Assembly: GCA_900315455.1 (NCBI GenBank)
Contig: OMZE01000027.1
Span: forward strand, 49,023-113,022
Length of the DNA: 64,000 nucleotides
Direction: 5' to 3'
DNA from: an uncultured Prevotellaceae bacterium
GTDB taxonomy: Bacteria > Bacteroidota > Bacteroidia > Bacteroidales > Bacteroidaceae
Position numbers and translations under genes: made by a program
Shown: piece by piece, positions 44,097 to 53,030 of the stretch
Position numbering within the stretch: the first letter of the stretch is position 1
Layout: each line of letters begins with the position of its first letter
Notes under the pieces: model-generated
What the model saw: the letters and a program-made list of their open reading frames with translations, nothing else
Databases searched by the model: none
What the model was told of the DNA's origin: nothing

Positions 44097-44927
44097 TTAC
44101 CTCGCAGATTGTTGGTTGCAAACTTCGTTGAATTGGTCAATCACATCAACCAATGGTGGTTCCAGCCTGTCAAGGCATTCGTTAAGTATCTCGTCGGGAA
44201 CTTCACAGACGGCTGCCGCAATACCACCGGCAATGGCTCCCTGTGTATCGGCATCGCCGCCGAGTGAGACGGCTTCCCTGACCGTATTTTCATATCCCAT
44301 TGGGGAGGAGATATTCTTCATTGCACAATAAATAGCCTCTGGAACCGAACCTTGACAAGTGACGTCAAAAACGTAGTCGCGCTGTATGGTCTCCCAGTTC
44401 TCGCTTATTTTGTCGATGTCATAGAAGCAGTGATTCTTAAGAAATGCTTTCCACTTTTCGGAATACTCACCACTACGCAACAGATATATCATGGCTGCAA
44501 CAGCCTGTGCTCCGATGATTCCTTCAGGATGGCTGTGGGTAACTTCGGCAGAAATCTGTGCCAATCGAAGGGCCTCTTCAAACGATTTGGCATAATAGCC
44601 ACAGGCACTCACACGCATGGCAGAACCATTTCCAAACGAGTTGTAAGGCTCTGTCAGATGTTCCCTAAGCCACCTCGCGAACATGCCGCCGTAGCCTTTG
44701 TGCGGATATTCCTCGCCATAGCGGTGCATGATTTTGACCAACTGCTCATGAGAGTGTTTCGGGTCGTCCATCAGCCACTCTGCCACGGCACAGGTCATCA
44801 CCGTGTCGTCGGTAAATGTCGACTGTGGGGTGAATAACTTGAAATTCATGTCCTTTGTCTTGTGAAACTCATAGACCGAGCCAATGATGTCGCCACAGAC
44901 AGTTCCGATAATTCCTTTGTTTTGCAT
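44097..44927 (-). CDS. ADP-ribosylglycohydrolase family protein (DraG-like)
   Basis: A 276-residue soluble enzyme of the DraG/ARH family, which removes ADP-ribose from proteins or nucleic acids using two Mg ions. The metal sites are visible as FTDDTVMT (T39-D40-D41-T42) and GGDADTQGA near residue 222; GDIIGS near the start and HPEG around 122 also fit. Length is usual. Promoter candidate TATTTTTG lies at 45096-45103 (minus strand), 169 bases upstream. No ADP-ribosyltransferase gene is present beside it, so its substrate is unknown. Confidence 0.9.
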   Translation of the reverse strand: MQNKGIIGTVCGDIIGSVYEFHKTKDMNFKLFTPQSTFTDDTVMTCAVAEWLMDDPKHSHEQLVKIMHRYGEEYPHKGYGGMFARWLREHLTEPYNSFGNGSAMRVSACGYYAKSFEEALRLAQISAEVTHSHPEGIIGAQAVAAMIYLLRSGEYSEKWKAFLKNHCFYDIDKISENWETIQRDYVFDVTCQGSVPEAIYCAMKNISSPMGYENTVREAVSLGGDADTQGAIAGGIAAAVCEVPDEILNECLDRLEPPLVDVIDQFNEVCNQQSAR

Positions 44928-45226
44928 TCTGTTCGTTTTAATTGTTTAAAACTGGTTTCCTATTTTTAGTATAATAACCATGGCTGCCATTTGCAAGGGT
45001 TTTGCACCAATTTAACTAAATTTTAACACAATACCCTATACAACACTATTCTTATTACCATTCTCTTAATTTGTTATTGCGTAATCTATATACTGCAAAA
45101 ATAGGACAATTATTATATTATTTCAAATTTTTCTGCGTATTATTTACGCAAACGGATTACTTTTCCTATTTATTGGCAATATAATAAGCCTGATGGTGGG
45201 TATAATATAGATTGAATTGTAGTTTT

Positions 45227-45847
45227 ATGATGAAAATCAATGTTTATTCGAAGGAAAGTGGTAACTTTGCTTCAGTTTCAAATTCAAAAAAGAAGCCTAT
45301 GATTATTATTGAGTCAAAACGGAAATCACTTGAATCGCTGAAGGCTAAGTATCCTGACGCAATGATCATCGACGTGACGAGCAAGGCCCAGGATGAGTTC
45401 GTCCAGTTCAGTCCCTTCTATCCCAATGGTGGTATTCCTGTTCCGTTCACTGATGGTTTGGTTGCAGTATGCGTTGAGGGCATTTGGCAAGGTCTGAAGG
45501 TTTTCGAGAATGCTGACGTGGATAGGTCTTTCTTCTCGAAACGCGACATGAAGAACCTGAAGCGTACCGTCCGTAAGTATGGCAAGTGTCTTGGTCATCG
45601 CAAGGGCGTTCATGGCGAAGAACTCTTGGATTATCTGACGGCACGCAAACTCATCTACCTTCCCTGCTACAAGTGGGTGTTGGAGAACAGACTGCAGAAA
45701 CTGGTCACAGCCGTGCGCATCATCTCGAAGAACAAGCCTGTGGTATTGTTAGACTATAATACCAACCCCGATGTCAACAATCCCAAGAGCCCTCTTTCAC
45801 ATGCCTCACTGATTAAGGCTTATATTGAGGGAAACTATCCTGAGTAA
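45227..45847 (+). CDS. Conserved protein of unknown function (DUF6939-like)
   Basis: A 206-residue soluble protein. I use the ATG at 45227 (MMKINVYSKESG); an upstream ATG at 45212 adds five residues. Conserved-looking blocks are YPDAMIIDVTSKAQDEFVQFSPFYPNGGIPVPF, VEGIWQGLKVFENADVD and HRKGVHGEELLDYLTARKLIYLPCYKWVLENRLQ. This matches the family I know as DUF6939, which has no assigned activity; the assignment rests on recall and is tentative. It stands alone between the DraG-like gene and a terminator, with about 280 AT-rich bases upstream. Confidence 0.7.
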   Translation: MMKINVYSKESGNFASVSNSKKKPMIIIESKRKSLESLKAKYPDAMIIDVTSKAQDEFVQFSPFYPNGGIPVPFTDGLVAVCVEGIWQGLKVFENADVDRSFFSKRDMKNLKRTVRKYGKCLGHRKGVHGEELLDYLTARKLIYLPCYKWVLENRLQKLVTAVRIISKNKPVVLLDYNTNPDVNNPKSPLSHASLIKAYIEGNYPE

Positions 45848-45874
45848 ATGTATTCGTAGAAGGTTTAATAAAAC

Positions 45875-45907
45875 AAAGAGATGCTCTGAAAAGGGCATCT
45901 CTTTTTT
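45875..45907. terminator. Bidirectional intrinsic terminator
   Basis: AAAGAGATGC pairs with GCATCTCTTT around TCTGAAAAGG, followed by T on the plus strand and A-run pairing on the minus strand. It separates two convergent genes. Confidence 0.8.
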
Positions 45908-45937
45908 GTTGTTATGGTATGCCATTATCAGCGGGAG

Positions 45938-47353
45938 TCAGAATGCCACTTTGCCTAATGCAGTCTTGGCCAATGATGGCCGGGATACCTTTTGGCGTCT
46001 CGTATTGGCCAACAATTGTTCCAGCACCGGCAGCATACGGTTGAGATGGCCGTAACGAATCATGAAATTCCAGAACGGTTCAAACTTCTTCCATCCGCCC
46101 ATGTAGAAAAGGTGGGCCATCTGCTGTTTCAGGTTGTCGTGACCGAAACTGGCACGGAAGATGTTGTTCCATTTGTAGAATTCCTTGTATGCCCAGTCAT
46201 AGCCTTGTTTCAGTTCTTCGGCTGTCAGGCCAACCGTCTTGTAGACCACAGTCCGGGTGTCGTATTTACTCCAGTCATAGGATGTAATACGTCCTTCCTG
46301 CTGCATTTGCTGAAACAATCGGGTGCCAGGATATGGTGTCAGGATGTGGAATGTGGCGGTAGTGATGCTGTGTTCTATACCCCATTCAACGGTCCTACGA
46401 AACACATCCTTGTCATCATGGTCAAGCCCGAAAACAAAACTGCCGTTAATCATAATCCCAAGACTGTGCAAGCGTTCCACCGCTGCCACATAGTCTTTCG
46501 ACAGATTTTGTAGTTTGTTGCTCGACCGAAGGTTCTCTGGCGAGAAGGTCTCGAAACCCAGAAACACGCTACGGAGTCCCGCCTCGGCGGCCTTCTCAAT
46601 AAGGTCGCCCTTGAGCACCGATGCCACCGTGGCAGCACTCTGGAACACTCGCCCCATGCCCCGCATCCCTTCGAAGAGTTCTGCCGCAAAGTGGGGACTG
46701 CCCAGCAAGTGGTCGTCTAAAAAGTACAGATGACGTCCCGGCAACCGGTCTATCTCTGCCAGTGCATCATCCACCCGCTGGGTGTAGAACGATTTTCCCT
46801 CGCCATAGAAAGCATCCTTATAGCAGAAGTCGCAATGATGAGGACAGCCGCGGGAAACAACGAGCGAGTTGGGCACAAAATATTTCTCACGCTTGATGAG
46901 GTCGCGGCGCACTGGAGGGATGTGCTCGATAGAGCGCCAACGTGCCACATATCGTTTCTGAGGATGACCGGCACGCAGGTCTGCCACAAAACGGGGGAAT
47001 GCTTCTTCGCCTGGACCCAAAATAATGGTATCTGCATGTTCTGCTGCCTCGTCGGGCAGCGAGGTGACATGCAATCCACCCATGGCCACATAGACGCCTT
47101 TCTGACGATAGTGGTCGGCAATATGATAGGCGCGGTAGGCATTGGTCACATACACCTGTATGCACACAAGGTCAGGCTCATCGTCGAGATTCAGGGTTTC
47201 CACATGCTGGTCCTGGATCTCCACCTCGTCGTCATTGCGAAAATAAGCGGCCAACGTGGCCAACCCTAATGGCGGAAACAGAGAATACTTAATGGGACGC
47301 CAATACGGACTCTCGGCTTCCTGCAAGGCAGGCAGAATCATTTTTACTCTCAT
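45938..47353 (-). CDS. B12-binding-domain radical SAM protein
   Basis: A 471-residue enzyme. The N-terminal 130 residues are a cobalamin-binding Rossmann fold (PPLGLATLAAYF, MGGLHVTSLPDEAAEHAD and ILGPGEEAFP). The radical SAM barrel follows, with the [4Fe-4S] motif SRGCPHHCDFCYKD (Cys170, Cys174, Cys177) and the FLGFETF and GLDHDD strands. Members methylate, rearrange or couple unactivated carbons; many act in lipid or natural-product pathways. The substrate is unknown. A 29-codon hydrophobic peptide frame with its own promoter lies 46 bp upstream on the same strand. Confidence 0.92.
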   Translation of the reverse strand: MRVKMILPALQEAESPYWRPIKYSLFPPLGLATLAAYFRNDDEVEIQDQHVETLNLDDEPDLVCIQVYVTNAYRAYHIADHYRQKGVYVAMGGLHVTSLPDEAAEHADTIILGPGEEAFPRFVADLRAGHPQKRYVARWRSIEHIPPVRRDLIKREKYFVPNSLVVSRGCPHHCDFCYKDAFYGEGKSFYTQRVDDALAEIDRLPGRHLYFLDDHLLGSPHFAAELFEGMRGMGRVFQSAATVASVLKGDLIEKAAEAGLRSVFLGFETFSPENLRSSNKLQNLSKDYVAAVERLHSLGIMINGSFVFGLDHDDKDVFRRTVEWGIEHSITTATFHILTPYPGTRLFQQMQQEGRITSYDWSKYDTRTVVYKTVGLTAEELKQGYDWAYKEFYKWNNIFRASFGHDNLKQQMAHLFYMGGWKKFEPFWNFMIRYGHLNRMLPVLEQLLANTRRQKVSRPSLAKTALGKVAF

Positions 47354-47399
47354 ACACTCTTTTTTTGTTGTTGCAAAATACTTTCGTTTCAGACTTTAA

Positions 47400-47489
47400 C
47401 TAAAGCAATCCTGGGGCGGCTTGCCAACCATGGGGGATTACTACCAATAACAGCACACACAAGAACAACTTTCTTATTCTCTTCTTCAT
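47400..47489 (-). CDS. Small hydrophobic peptide upstream of the radical SAM gene
   Basis: A 29-codon frame with basic N-terminus MKKRIRK, one hydrophobic span LFLCVLLLVVIP and a short tail GWQAAPGLL. A -7 box TATATTTG lies at 47517-47524 (minus strand) and GGAGAAAA just precedes the ATG, which is a good start context for this genome. It may be a short membrane peptide or a leader. It could also be the trace of a signal peptide from a lost gene. No homologue is known to me. Confidence 0.4.
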   Translation of the reverse strand: MKKRIRKLFLCVLLLVVIPHGWQAAPGLL

Positions 47490-47516
47490 TTTTCTCCGCT
47501 CTTTGATTCTATGCTG

Positions 47517-47524
47517 CAAATATA
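47517..47524 (-). promoter_or_regulatory. -7 box for the peptide and radical SAM gene
   Basis: CAAATATA reads TATATTTG on the minus strand, 28 bases before the peptide ATG. The rest of 47525-47732 has no gene. Confidence 0.6.
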
Positions 47525-47732
47525 CCGTACAATTTAATACAGTACAAATAAAGGAGAGCCCATTGTACGAACTCCCCATTTTCTTGTATGAATAAAGTGA
47601 TGAAAGAACGTTTGATTCTACTATTTCAACAAACCGTCTACCATACAACTTATTGCCAACTTCAATGATATATCCATGCAGAGGACTATCTGAGAGTATG
47701 AACAGATACTCCATGAAGTCAGCCCCTGATTG

Positions 47733-48167
47733 TTAATGATTGTCGGTAAGTCCTTCATACGCGATGATGGCCTTGCGCCATGAGTCAGGGAATGGCATGG
47801 TCTGGCGAAGTTTCAAATCGTATAAGACCATCACAGAGAGGCATCGGCTTTTCAATTCCTTGGTATCAGTGTCGAAGACTTCTTGTTCGAGCGTAAAACT
47901 CTTGTTCCCAATCCGCGTGACACGAGTTCCGGCTGCAATGTGGTTGTTTGCCTCAATCTGTGCCACGAACTCAGCCTCTATTTTCGCCACGACAATGGCG
48001 GTGCTTTCCCAATCTACGTCTTTGCATACACTTGCAAAATAGTCGGTCTTTGCCGTATCGTAAAACTGGAAGTACACGGTGTTGTTCACATGACCGAATT
48101 TGTCTATGTCATTAAACCGTATCTGGAGTGGTATGATGTGGCGAAAAACCTTGTTGAAATCACTCAT
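47733..48167 (-). CDS. Hotdog-fold acyl-CoA thioesterase (YbgC/4HBT type)
   Basis: A 144-residue enzyme; I use the start at 48167 (MSDFNKVFRHIIPLQIRFNDID). The frame upstream to 48326 lacks start signals. Hotdog marks are QIRFNDIDKFGHVNNTVYFQFYD (the Asp that activates water is in this block), IAAGTRVTRIGNKSF and LKSRCLSVMVLYDL. YbgC-type thioesterases cleave short or aromatic acyl-CoA and are cytoplasmic. The -7 box TACTTTTG at 48206-48213 (minus strand) lies 38 bases before the start and supports it. Confidence 0.88.
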   Translation of the reverse strand: MSDFNKVFRHIIPLQIRFNDIDKFGHVNNTVYFQFYDTAKTDYFASVCKDVDWESTAIVVAKIEAEFVAQIEANNHIAAGTRVTRIGNKSFTLEQEVFDTDTKELKSRCLSVMVLYDLKLRQTMPFPDSWRKAIIAYEGLTDNH

Positions 48168-48205
48168 GCTAAAAACTGTTTTTGTCTCCAATTGAATTTT
48201 GGATG

Positions 48206-48213
48206 CAAAAGTA
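48206..48213 (-). promoter_or_regulatory. -7 box for the thioesterase gene
   Basis: CAAAAGTA reads TACTTTTG on the minus strand. Confidence 0.55.
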
Positions 48214-48390
48214 CGGCAAAATTTTGAAAAATACGGAAAAAGGAGGAACAAGATTCCATTTTGTTCGCCAATGGTATAAAAGAGCGACTGCTTCGTTATT
48301 GGCAGTGTGAGCACATGCTTTTTCATACATTAAACCAAAGGTTTCATACAATCCATCATGATATATTGTTGTGAATCCAATCAAATAGAT

Positions 48391-48398
48391 TATCTTTG
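48391..48398 (+). promoter_or_regulatory. -7 box TATCTTTG for the DUF4153 gene
   Basis: The box lies 69 bases before the ATG at 48468. Confidence 0.6.
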
Positions 48399-48467
48399 CA
48401 AGTGGTAATGGAAATCCTTTCATTGAGGAATAACTATCCATTTGAATAATTTAGCCACAATATAATA

Positions 48468-50099
48468 ATGATGAAAACGAGATTAAAGAATATCTTGAAG
48501 CAGCTGCTTCATAGTCCATTGAAGTTTCCCGTCGAGGCAGCCATGGGGCTCCTGTTCTTCTTCATCAGTGCCTGGCATACCAGCCACGCTGAATGGAATG
48601 GTATAACAAGAGAATATGAAAGCGTTGTCAATGTGGATATTCTCTGGTTGTTCGTGCCTTTGCTTGTCCTGACATTCTGGTTGCACAAGGTGAACCGTTG
48701 GGCTTACATGGCATCGGGATTGCTGTTCCTGCCATTGATGGCGCTCAACCTCAAACCCTTCCTATGGACTTACGGCTTTGCCTTCACCTATGTTCTTGCA
48801 GCCATCCTGCTGCTGGTGGGCGTGCGGCGCATGGACAACCGAAACTTTGCGGCGCATGCCCTGCATGTGGTCACCCAGTTGTTCTTCGGAGTGGTCATTT
48901 CAGGACTGCTCACAATTGCCGCTATAGCCATCGTCGCCTCATTCCTCTATATTTTCGGCATAAAGACATCTGAACATATCTACGAGTATATCTACGAGTT
49001 CATCTGGTTTTTCATCGCGCCGCAGGTTTGCTGCACGTTCATTTCGCAGGGTGAGGATGAAGTCAATGAACCTGTCAAGGTGCTGCGGTTGATTCTCAAC
49101 TTCATCCTCTCGCCGGCAGTTATTATATATACGGTCATCCTCTATGTATATTTCATCAAGATTGCGCTGGTGTGGGACTTGCCGAAAGGTGGGGTGGCAT
49201 GGATGGTCATGGGGTTCATTACGGTGGCGCTCGTGGGGCGGCTGATGCAGTATGTGCTGAAACAGCGTTATTTCGACTGGTTCTACCGCCACTTCACATG
49301 GATAGCCATTCCGCCGCTCATCATGTACTGGATAGGCTCCATCTACCGCATACGCCTGTATAGTTTCACCGAGAGCCGCTTCTATCTGTTGGTTGCCGGT
49401 GCGCTGATGACGCTCTTCGTCCTCATGCTGCTCTGGCGCCGCACCCGTTGGTTCCAACTGATGGCGCTGATTTTCGGAGCGGCCATCATCGTGTTCACCT
49501 ACATCCCAGGCATCTCTGCCAAGAACATCGGTTTCAGATGTCAAAATGCCCGTCTGCAGCACTGCATCAGTGAATTGAAACTGCTCGACTCGAAAACAGG
49601 AAAGTTTGTCCAAAGATTGAATATCGAAGAAATCTACAAGGACAGCCTGCTCTGCAAAAAATACCAAGAGGCCTGCAGCATCATTGCTTATGTGCGTGAA
49701 GACATGGGGCGTGACGCCTTTACCCAACTGTATGGCCGATGGAGTTGGTATGACTCTGATTTTAATGCCATGCACGATTCCGATTCAGTTGAAGTCAATA
49801 GTTACACGTGCCATTGCCCCCTCCCTTTGGGTAAATACAACATCATGCTGCCTCATGATGATTATGGGCTTAGAGAAGAAAAAGGAACAGTGGTAGTGAC
49901 GAGAGACGACAAAGTGGTCTTGGTTTATCCCCTCGACGAAAGAATCCGCAAGAACCCGGAGTTGCTTGACCACCCTGACAGCCTTTTCCTCTGGAGCAAT
50001 GACTCTCTAATGCTCGTTCTGAACAGTTTCTATTATAGGGATAGAGGGATTGCCCAGGCTAACCTTTACAGTTACGATTTGTTCAGAAAATCAGAATGA
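48468..50099 (+). CDS. DUF4153 multi-pass membrane protein
   Basis: A 543-residue inner-membrane protein. About ten hydrophobic spans fill residues 20-350 (e.g. AAMGLLFFFISAW, ILWLFVPLLVLTFWL, LFFGVVISGLLTIAAIAIVASFLYIF, LLVAGALMTLFVLMLLW). These are followed by a soluble C-terminal part of about 180 residues. The family is DUF4153, conserved in Bacteroidetes and Firmicutes, with unknown activity. The gene is alone in its transcription unit with a -7 box of its own. A GTG-type start is not needed because the ATG at 48468 has good context. Confidence 0.85.
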   Translation: MMKTRLKNILKQLLHSPLKFPVEAAMGLLFFFISAWHTSHAEWNGITREYESVVNVDILWLFVPLLVLTFWLHKVNRWAYMASGLLFLPLMALNLKPFLWTYGFAFTYVLAAILLLVGVRRMDNRNFAAHALHVVTQLFFGVVISGLLTIAAIAIVASFLYIFGIKTSEHIYEYIYEFIWFFIAPQVCCTFISQGEDEVNEPVKVLRLILNFILSPAVIIYTVILYVYFIKIALVWDLPKGGVAWMVMGFITVALVGRLMQYVLKQRYFDWFYRHFTWIAIPPLIMYWIGSIYRIRLYSFTESRFYLLVAGALMTLFVLMLLWRRTRWFQLMALIFGAAIIVFTYIPGISAKNIGFRCQNARLQHCISELKLLDSKTGKFVQRLNIEEIYKDSLLCKKYQEACSIIAYVREDMGRDAFTQLYGRWSWYDSDFNAMHDSDSVEVNSYTCHCPLPLGKYNIMLPHDDYGLREEKGTVVVTRDDKVVLVYPLDERIRKNPELLDHPDSLFLWSNDSLMLVLNSFYYRDRGIAQANLYSYDLFRKSE

Positions 50100-50242
50100 A
50101 ATGTCCTTTGGATAGTAATAATGTGTATTTCGGATATGACAAAGGGATAGTTGTCTCTTTGCAAAAATACCAATTACTTGAGAAAAAGTGTCATTTTCCT
50201 TTTTTTCAAAAAGGATATGAGGCTTTTCTTCTCTAAAACGTA

Positions 50243-50250
50243 TAATTTTG
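50243..50250 (+). promoter_or_regulatory. -7 box TAATTTTG for the CotH gene
   Basis: The box ends 23 bases before the ATG at 50274. Confidence 0.65.
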
Positions 50251-50273
50251 CATGAAAATAATATCCAACACAT

Positions 50274-52763
50274 ATGAATTATCGTCATTTATTTCTTGCT
50301 GGCCTGTTCGCCATCGGCACATCTGTTCAGGCTCAGGTCGTAATCAATGAGTTGATGCAGTCGAACATCGACTGTATTATGGACGACTTGGTAGAGTTTC
50401 CCGACTCATGGGTCGAATTGTACAACAGCGGCACAGAGGCCGTCAATCTCAAAGACTACAAATTGGGTGCGAAGGACAAGCCGGGCAAAGCCTGGCAGTT
50501 GCCCGACAAGACCCTCGCTGCCAATGCCTATGTCGTGGTTTATTGCGATAAAGAGGAGAGCGGCCTGCACACTAATTTCCGTTTAGAGACGGGAAAGGAT
50601 GGCAACGTGTATCTCTTCCAGGGCGACGAGATTGTGGACAAGGTAGAGAAAATCAGCAAGATGCCCGCACCCAATATCGCTTACGGACGTAAGACCGATG
50701 GTGCCGACGAATGGGGATACCAGGCCACACCCACACCGGGAAGTGCCAACTGCGGACAGTTATGCGCTGACATTCTGGGAGAGCCCGTGTTCAGCCAGAA
50801 AGGATGTGTGATGACCTCATCGCAGACCATCCAACTGACTCTCTCGATGCCGGAGGACACCCCCGAGGGAGCGGTCATCCGCTACACCACCAACGGCAGT
50901 GAGCCCACCGCCACCAGTGCCGTATACCAAAACCCAATCAACATCAGTTCCAACAAGGTGATCAGGGCGAAACTGTTCTGCGACGGTTATCTCTCGCCCA
51001 TCTCCACTGCACAGTCATACATCTTCCTCGATAGGGATATGACCATATCGGTAATTTCCATCGTCACCGACGACCGGTATATGAACGACAATGCTATAGG
51101 CATCATCAAGAACAACCCCAACAAGGAGAACAAGAAAGACTGGCGGAGACCCATCAATATCGAGATGTTTGATGCCCCGGGCAGCGAGAGCGTCATCAAC
51201 CAACTCTGCGAGACACGCGTCATGGGAGGACAGTCGAGAGAGCACCCGCTCAAGTCGCTCGCCGTCTATGCCAACAAGCGTTTTGGCGCAAAACGGTTTG
51301 ATTACGAGTTCTTCCCCGACCAGAAACCCGGTCTCACCGACTTCAAGAGCATCATGCTGCGCAATGCCGGCAACGACTTCGGCGGTCTCTATATGCGCGA
51401 CGCCATCATCCAGCGTGTCATGGCAGAGAATGCCGACCTCGACTGGCAGGCTTGGCGCCCGGCTGTCATCTTCCTCAACGGCACCTACAAGGGTATGCTC
51501 AACATCCGCGAGCGCAGCAACGACGACAACATCTATACCAACTACAAGGATGAGGCAGGCAATGGACTCGAGGATATCGACATGATTGAGATTTCTCAAG
51601 AGAACGGACAGATGATAGAGGAACTCAAGGCCGGCTCGCTCGACAACTACAACGATTTCAAGGCATTCTACAACCAGGCAGGGCACACCATGGAAGAATA
51701 TGAGCAGATCATGGACTGCCAGGAGTTCATCAACCTCATGGTCATGAACCTCTACTACGGCAACCTCGACTTCCCCGGCAACAACATCGTCGTATGGCGA
51801 CCCACTGCCGAGGGTGGCCGCTGGCGCTGGATATCGAAAGACACTGACTTCGGACTCGGACTCTACGGCCGTAGCGCCAACTACAACACCATAGAGTGGA
51901 TTTACAACCACAACTACGACCCGAGCAACAACTGGGCCAACACCTCGGAGGCCACGCAGTTGTTCCGCAGCCTGATGGATGACAACGACTTCAAGCGCGA
52001 GTTCATCGACCATGCCGCCATCTACATGGGCGACTTCCTCAACTCCAGAGGCACACGCGCCGTCTGGGACCCCATGGCAGATCTGGCGAAACCCGAACTC
52101 ATCAAGCACCGTGAGGCCAACTCCGGCGGTGGCTGGTGGGGATGGCATCCTGATTACGAGCAGGAAATCAACAACGAAATCAACAACGTACGCAACTGGC
52201 TCAACCAGCGCACCAATAATTTCTACACCCATGTGGCTAACTACTACGCCCTGGGAGCCCCAACGCCTCTGGTTATCAACAAGGGTATGACAGAAGAGGT
52301 CACCACCATTATCAACGGTGTGACCATCAGAAATGCTGATTTCGACGGCAAGTTCTTCCTCAACCGCCAACTGACGGTAGAGGGCAAGGGTGCCGAGGGC
52401 AGAGAGGTGACAGGGTGGAAAGTGGTGAAAACTCTCGCCAACAACTCGACCACCACTTCGGAAGTATACGAGCCCGTCTACACGTTCACCATGCCGGCAT
52501 GCAAAAAACTTGAGTTGACCGCCATCATGGGGGCATCCAACGGAATCAGCAGTCTGGCGGCACAAGATTGGACCTGGCGCATCGACGGCCGCCAACTCAT
52601 CGTCAGCGGCGTGAACAGTGGCACCAACGTCATGCTCTACGATGTGTGCGGCATGCTGCTCAACAAAGTCCGTGGCAATGGTGCCGATATCTGCATCCCG
52701 CTGACATCCGAAAATCGGTTGTATGTGCTGAAAGTGGGTGCTGAAACCGTGAAAATCAAGTAA
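50274..52763 (+). CDS. Secreted lamin-tail / CotH-kinase family protein
   Basis: An 829-residue exported protein with a signal peptide (cleavage after VQAQ). Domains in order: lamin-tail domain (about 22-150, VVINELMQSN...VELYNSGTEAVNLKDYKL), a chitobiase/beta-hexosaminidase C-terminal-like domain (about 180-250, IRYTTNGSEPTATSAVY), and a CotH kinase-like domain (about 270-610, with RNAGND, GTYKGMLNIRERSNDD and WRWISKDTDFGLGLYGRS). CotH proteins phosphorylate spore-coat proteins in Bacillus. The C-terminus (GTNVMLYDVCGMLLNKVRG...YVLKVGAETVKIK) looks like a type IX-type sorting tail. It is a single-gene unit; target unknown. Confidence 0.85.
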   Translation: MNYRHLFLAGLFAIGTSVQAQVVINELMQSNIDCIMDDLVEFPDSWVELYNSGTEAVNLKDYKLGAKDKPGKAWQLPDKTLAANAYVVVYCDKEESGLHTNFRLETGKDGNVYLFQGDEIVDKVEKISKMPAPNIAYGRKTDGADEWGYQATPTPGSANCGQLCADILGEPVFSQKGCVMTSSQTIQLTLSMPEDTPEGAVIRYTTNGSEPTATSAVYQNPINISSNKVIRAKLFCDGYLSPISTAQSYIFLDRDMTISVISIVTDDRYMNDNAIGIIKNNPNKENKKDWRRPINIEMFDAPGSESVINQLCETRVMGGQSREHPLKSLAVYANKRFGAKRFDYEFFPDQKPGLTDFKSIMLRNAGNDFGGLYMRDAIIQRVMAENADLDWQAWRPAVIFLNGTYKGMLNIRERSNDDNIYTNYKDEAGNGLEDIDMIEISQENGQMIEELKAGSLDNYNDFKAFYNQAGHTMEEYEQIMDCQEFINLMVMNLYYGNLDFPGNNIVVWRPTAEGGRWRWISKDTDFGLGLYGRSANYNTIEWIYNHNYDPSNNWANTSEATQLFRSLMDDNDFKREFIDHAAIYMGDFLNSRGTRAVWDPMADLAKPELIKHREANSGGGWWGWHPDYEQEINNEINNVRNWLNQRTNNFYTHVANYYALGAPTPLVINKGMTEEVTTIINGVTIRNADFDGKFFLNRQLTVEGKGAEGREVTGWKVVKTLANNSTTTSEVYEPVYTFTMPACKKLELTAIMGASNGISSLAAQDWTWRIDGRQLIVSGVNSGTNVMLYDVCGMLLNKVRGNGADICIPLTSENRLYVLKVGAETVKIK

Positions 52764-52841
52764 TCTTTTTCACAACATACCATTTGGGGGCTAGAACACG
52801 TAGTCAGACATGAGCAGTCCACTTCTTTGGTGGTTTGTAGG

Positions 52842-52871
52842 AAATGGGGAGTCTATTTGATTCCCCATTTT
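52842..52871 (+). terminator. Intrinsic terminator after the CotH gene
   Basis: AAATGGGGA pairs with TCCCCATTT around GTCTATTTGAT. Confidence 0.65.
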
Positions 52872-52991
52872 GCTTGATGGCGTATCACCTTCTATGATAG
52901 GTTGACGATTGGCACTGTGACTGATAATGCAAAAATGAACTTATTGCGTTAAGAAATACAAACAAAGACAAGCATATTCTGTTTTATTTCC

Positions 52992-52999
52992 TATTTTTG
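52992..52999 (+). promoter_or_regulatory. -7 box TATTTTTG for the porin-like gene
   Basis: The box lies 31 bases before the ATG at 53031. Confidence 0.6.
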
Positions 53000-53030
53000 C
53001 GGGTGAATACAAACGACCATTTTGGAAGCG

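Noticed and set aside
51015-52595. 526-codon minus-strand frame inside the CotH gene
   Set aside because: Mirror reading of a recognisable CotH/lamin-tail gene; Val-rich composition with no homology by eye.
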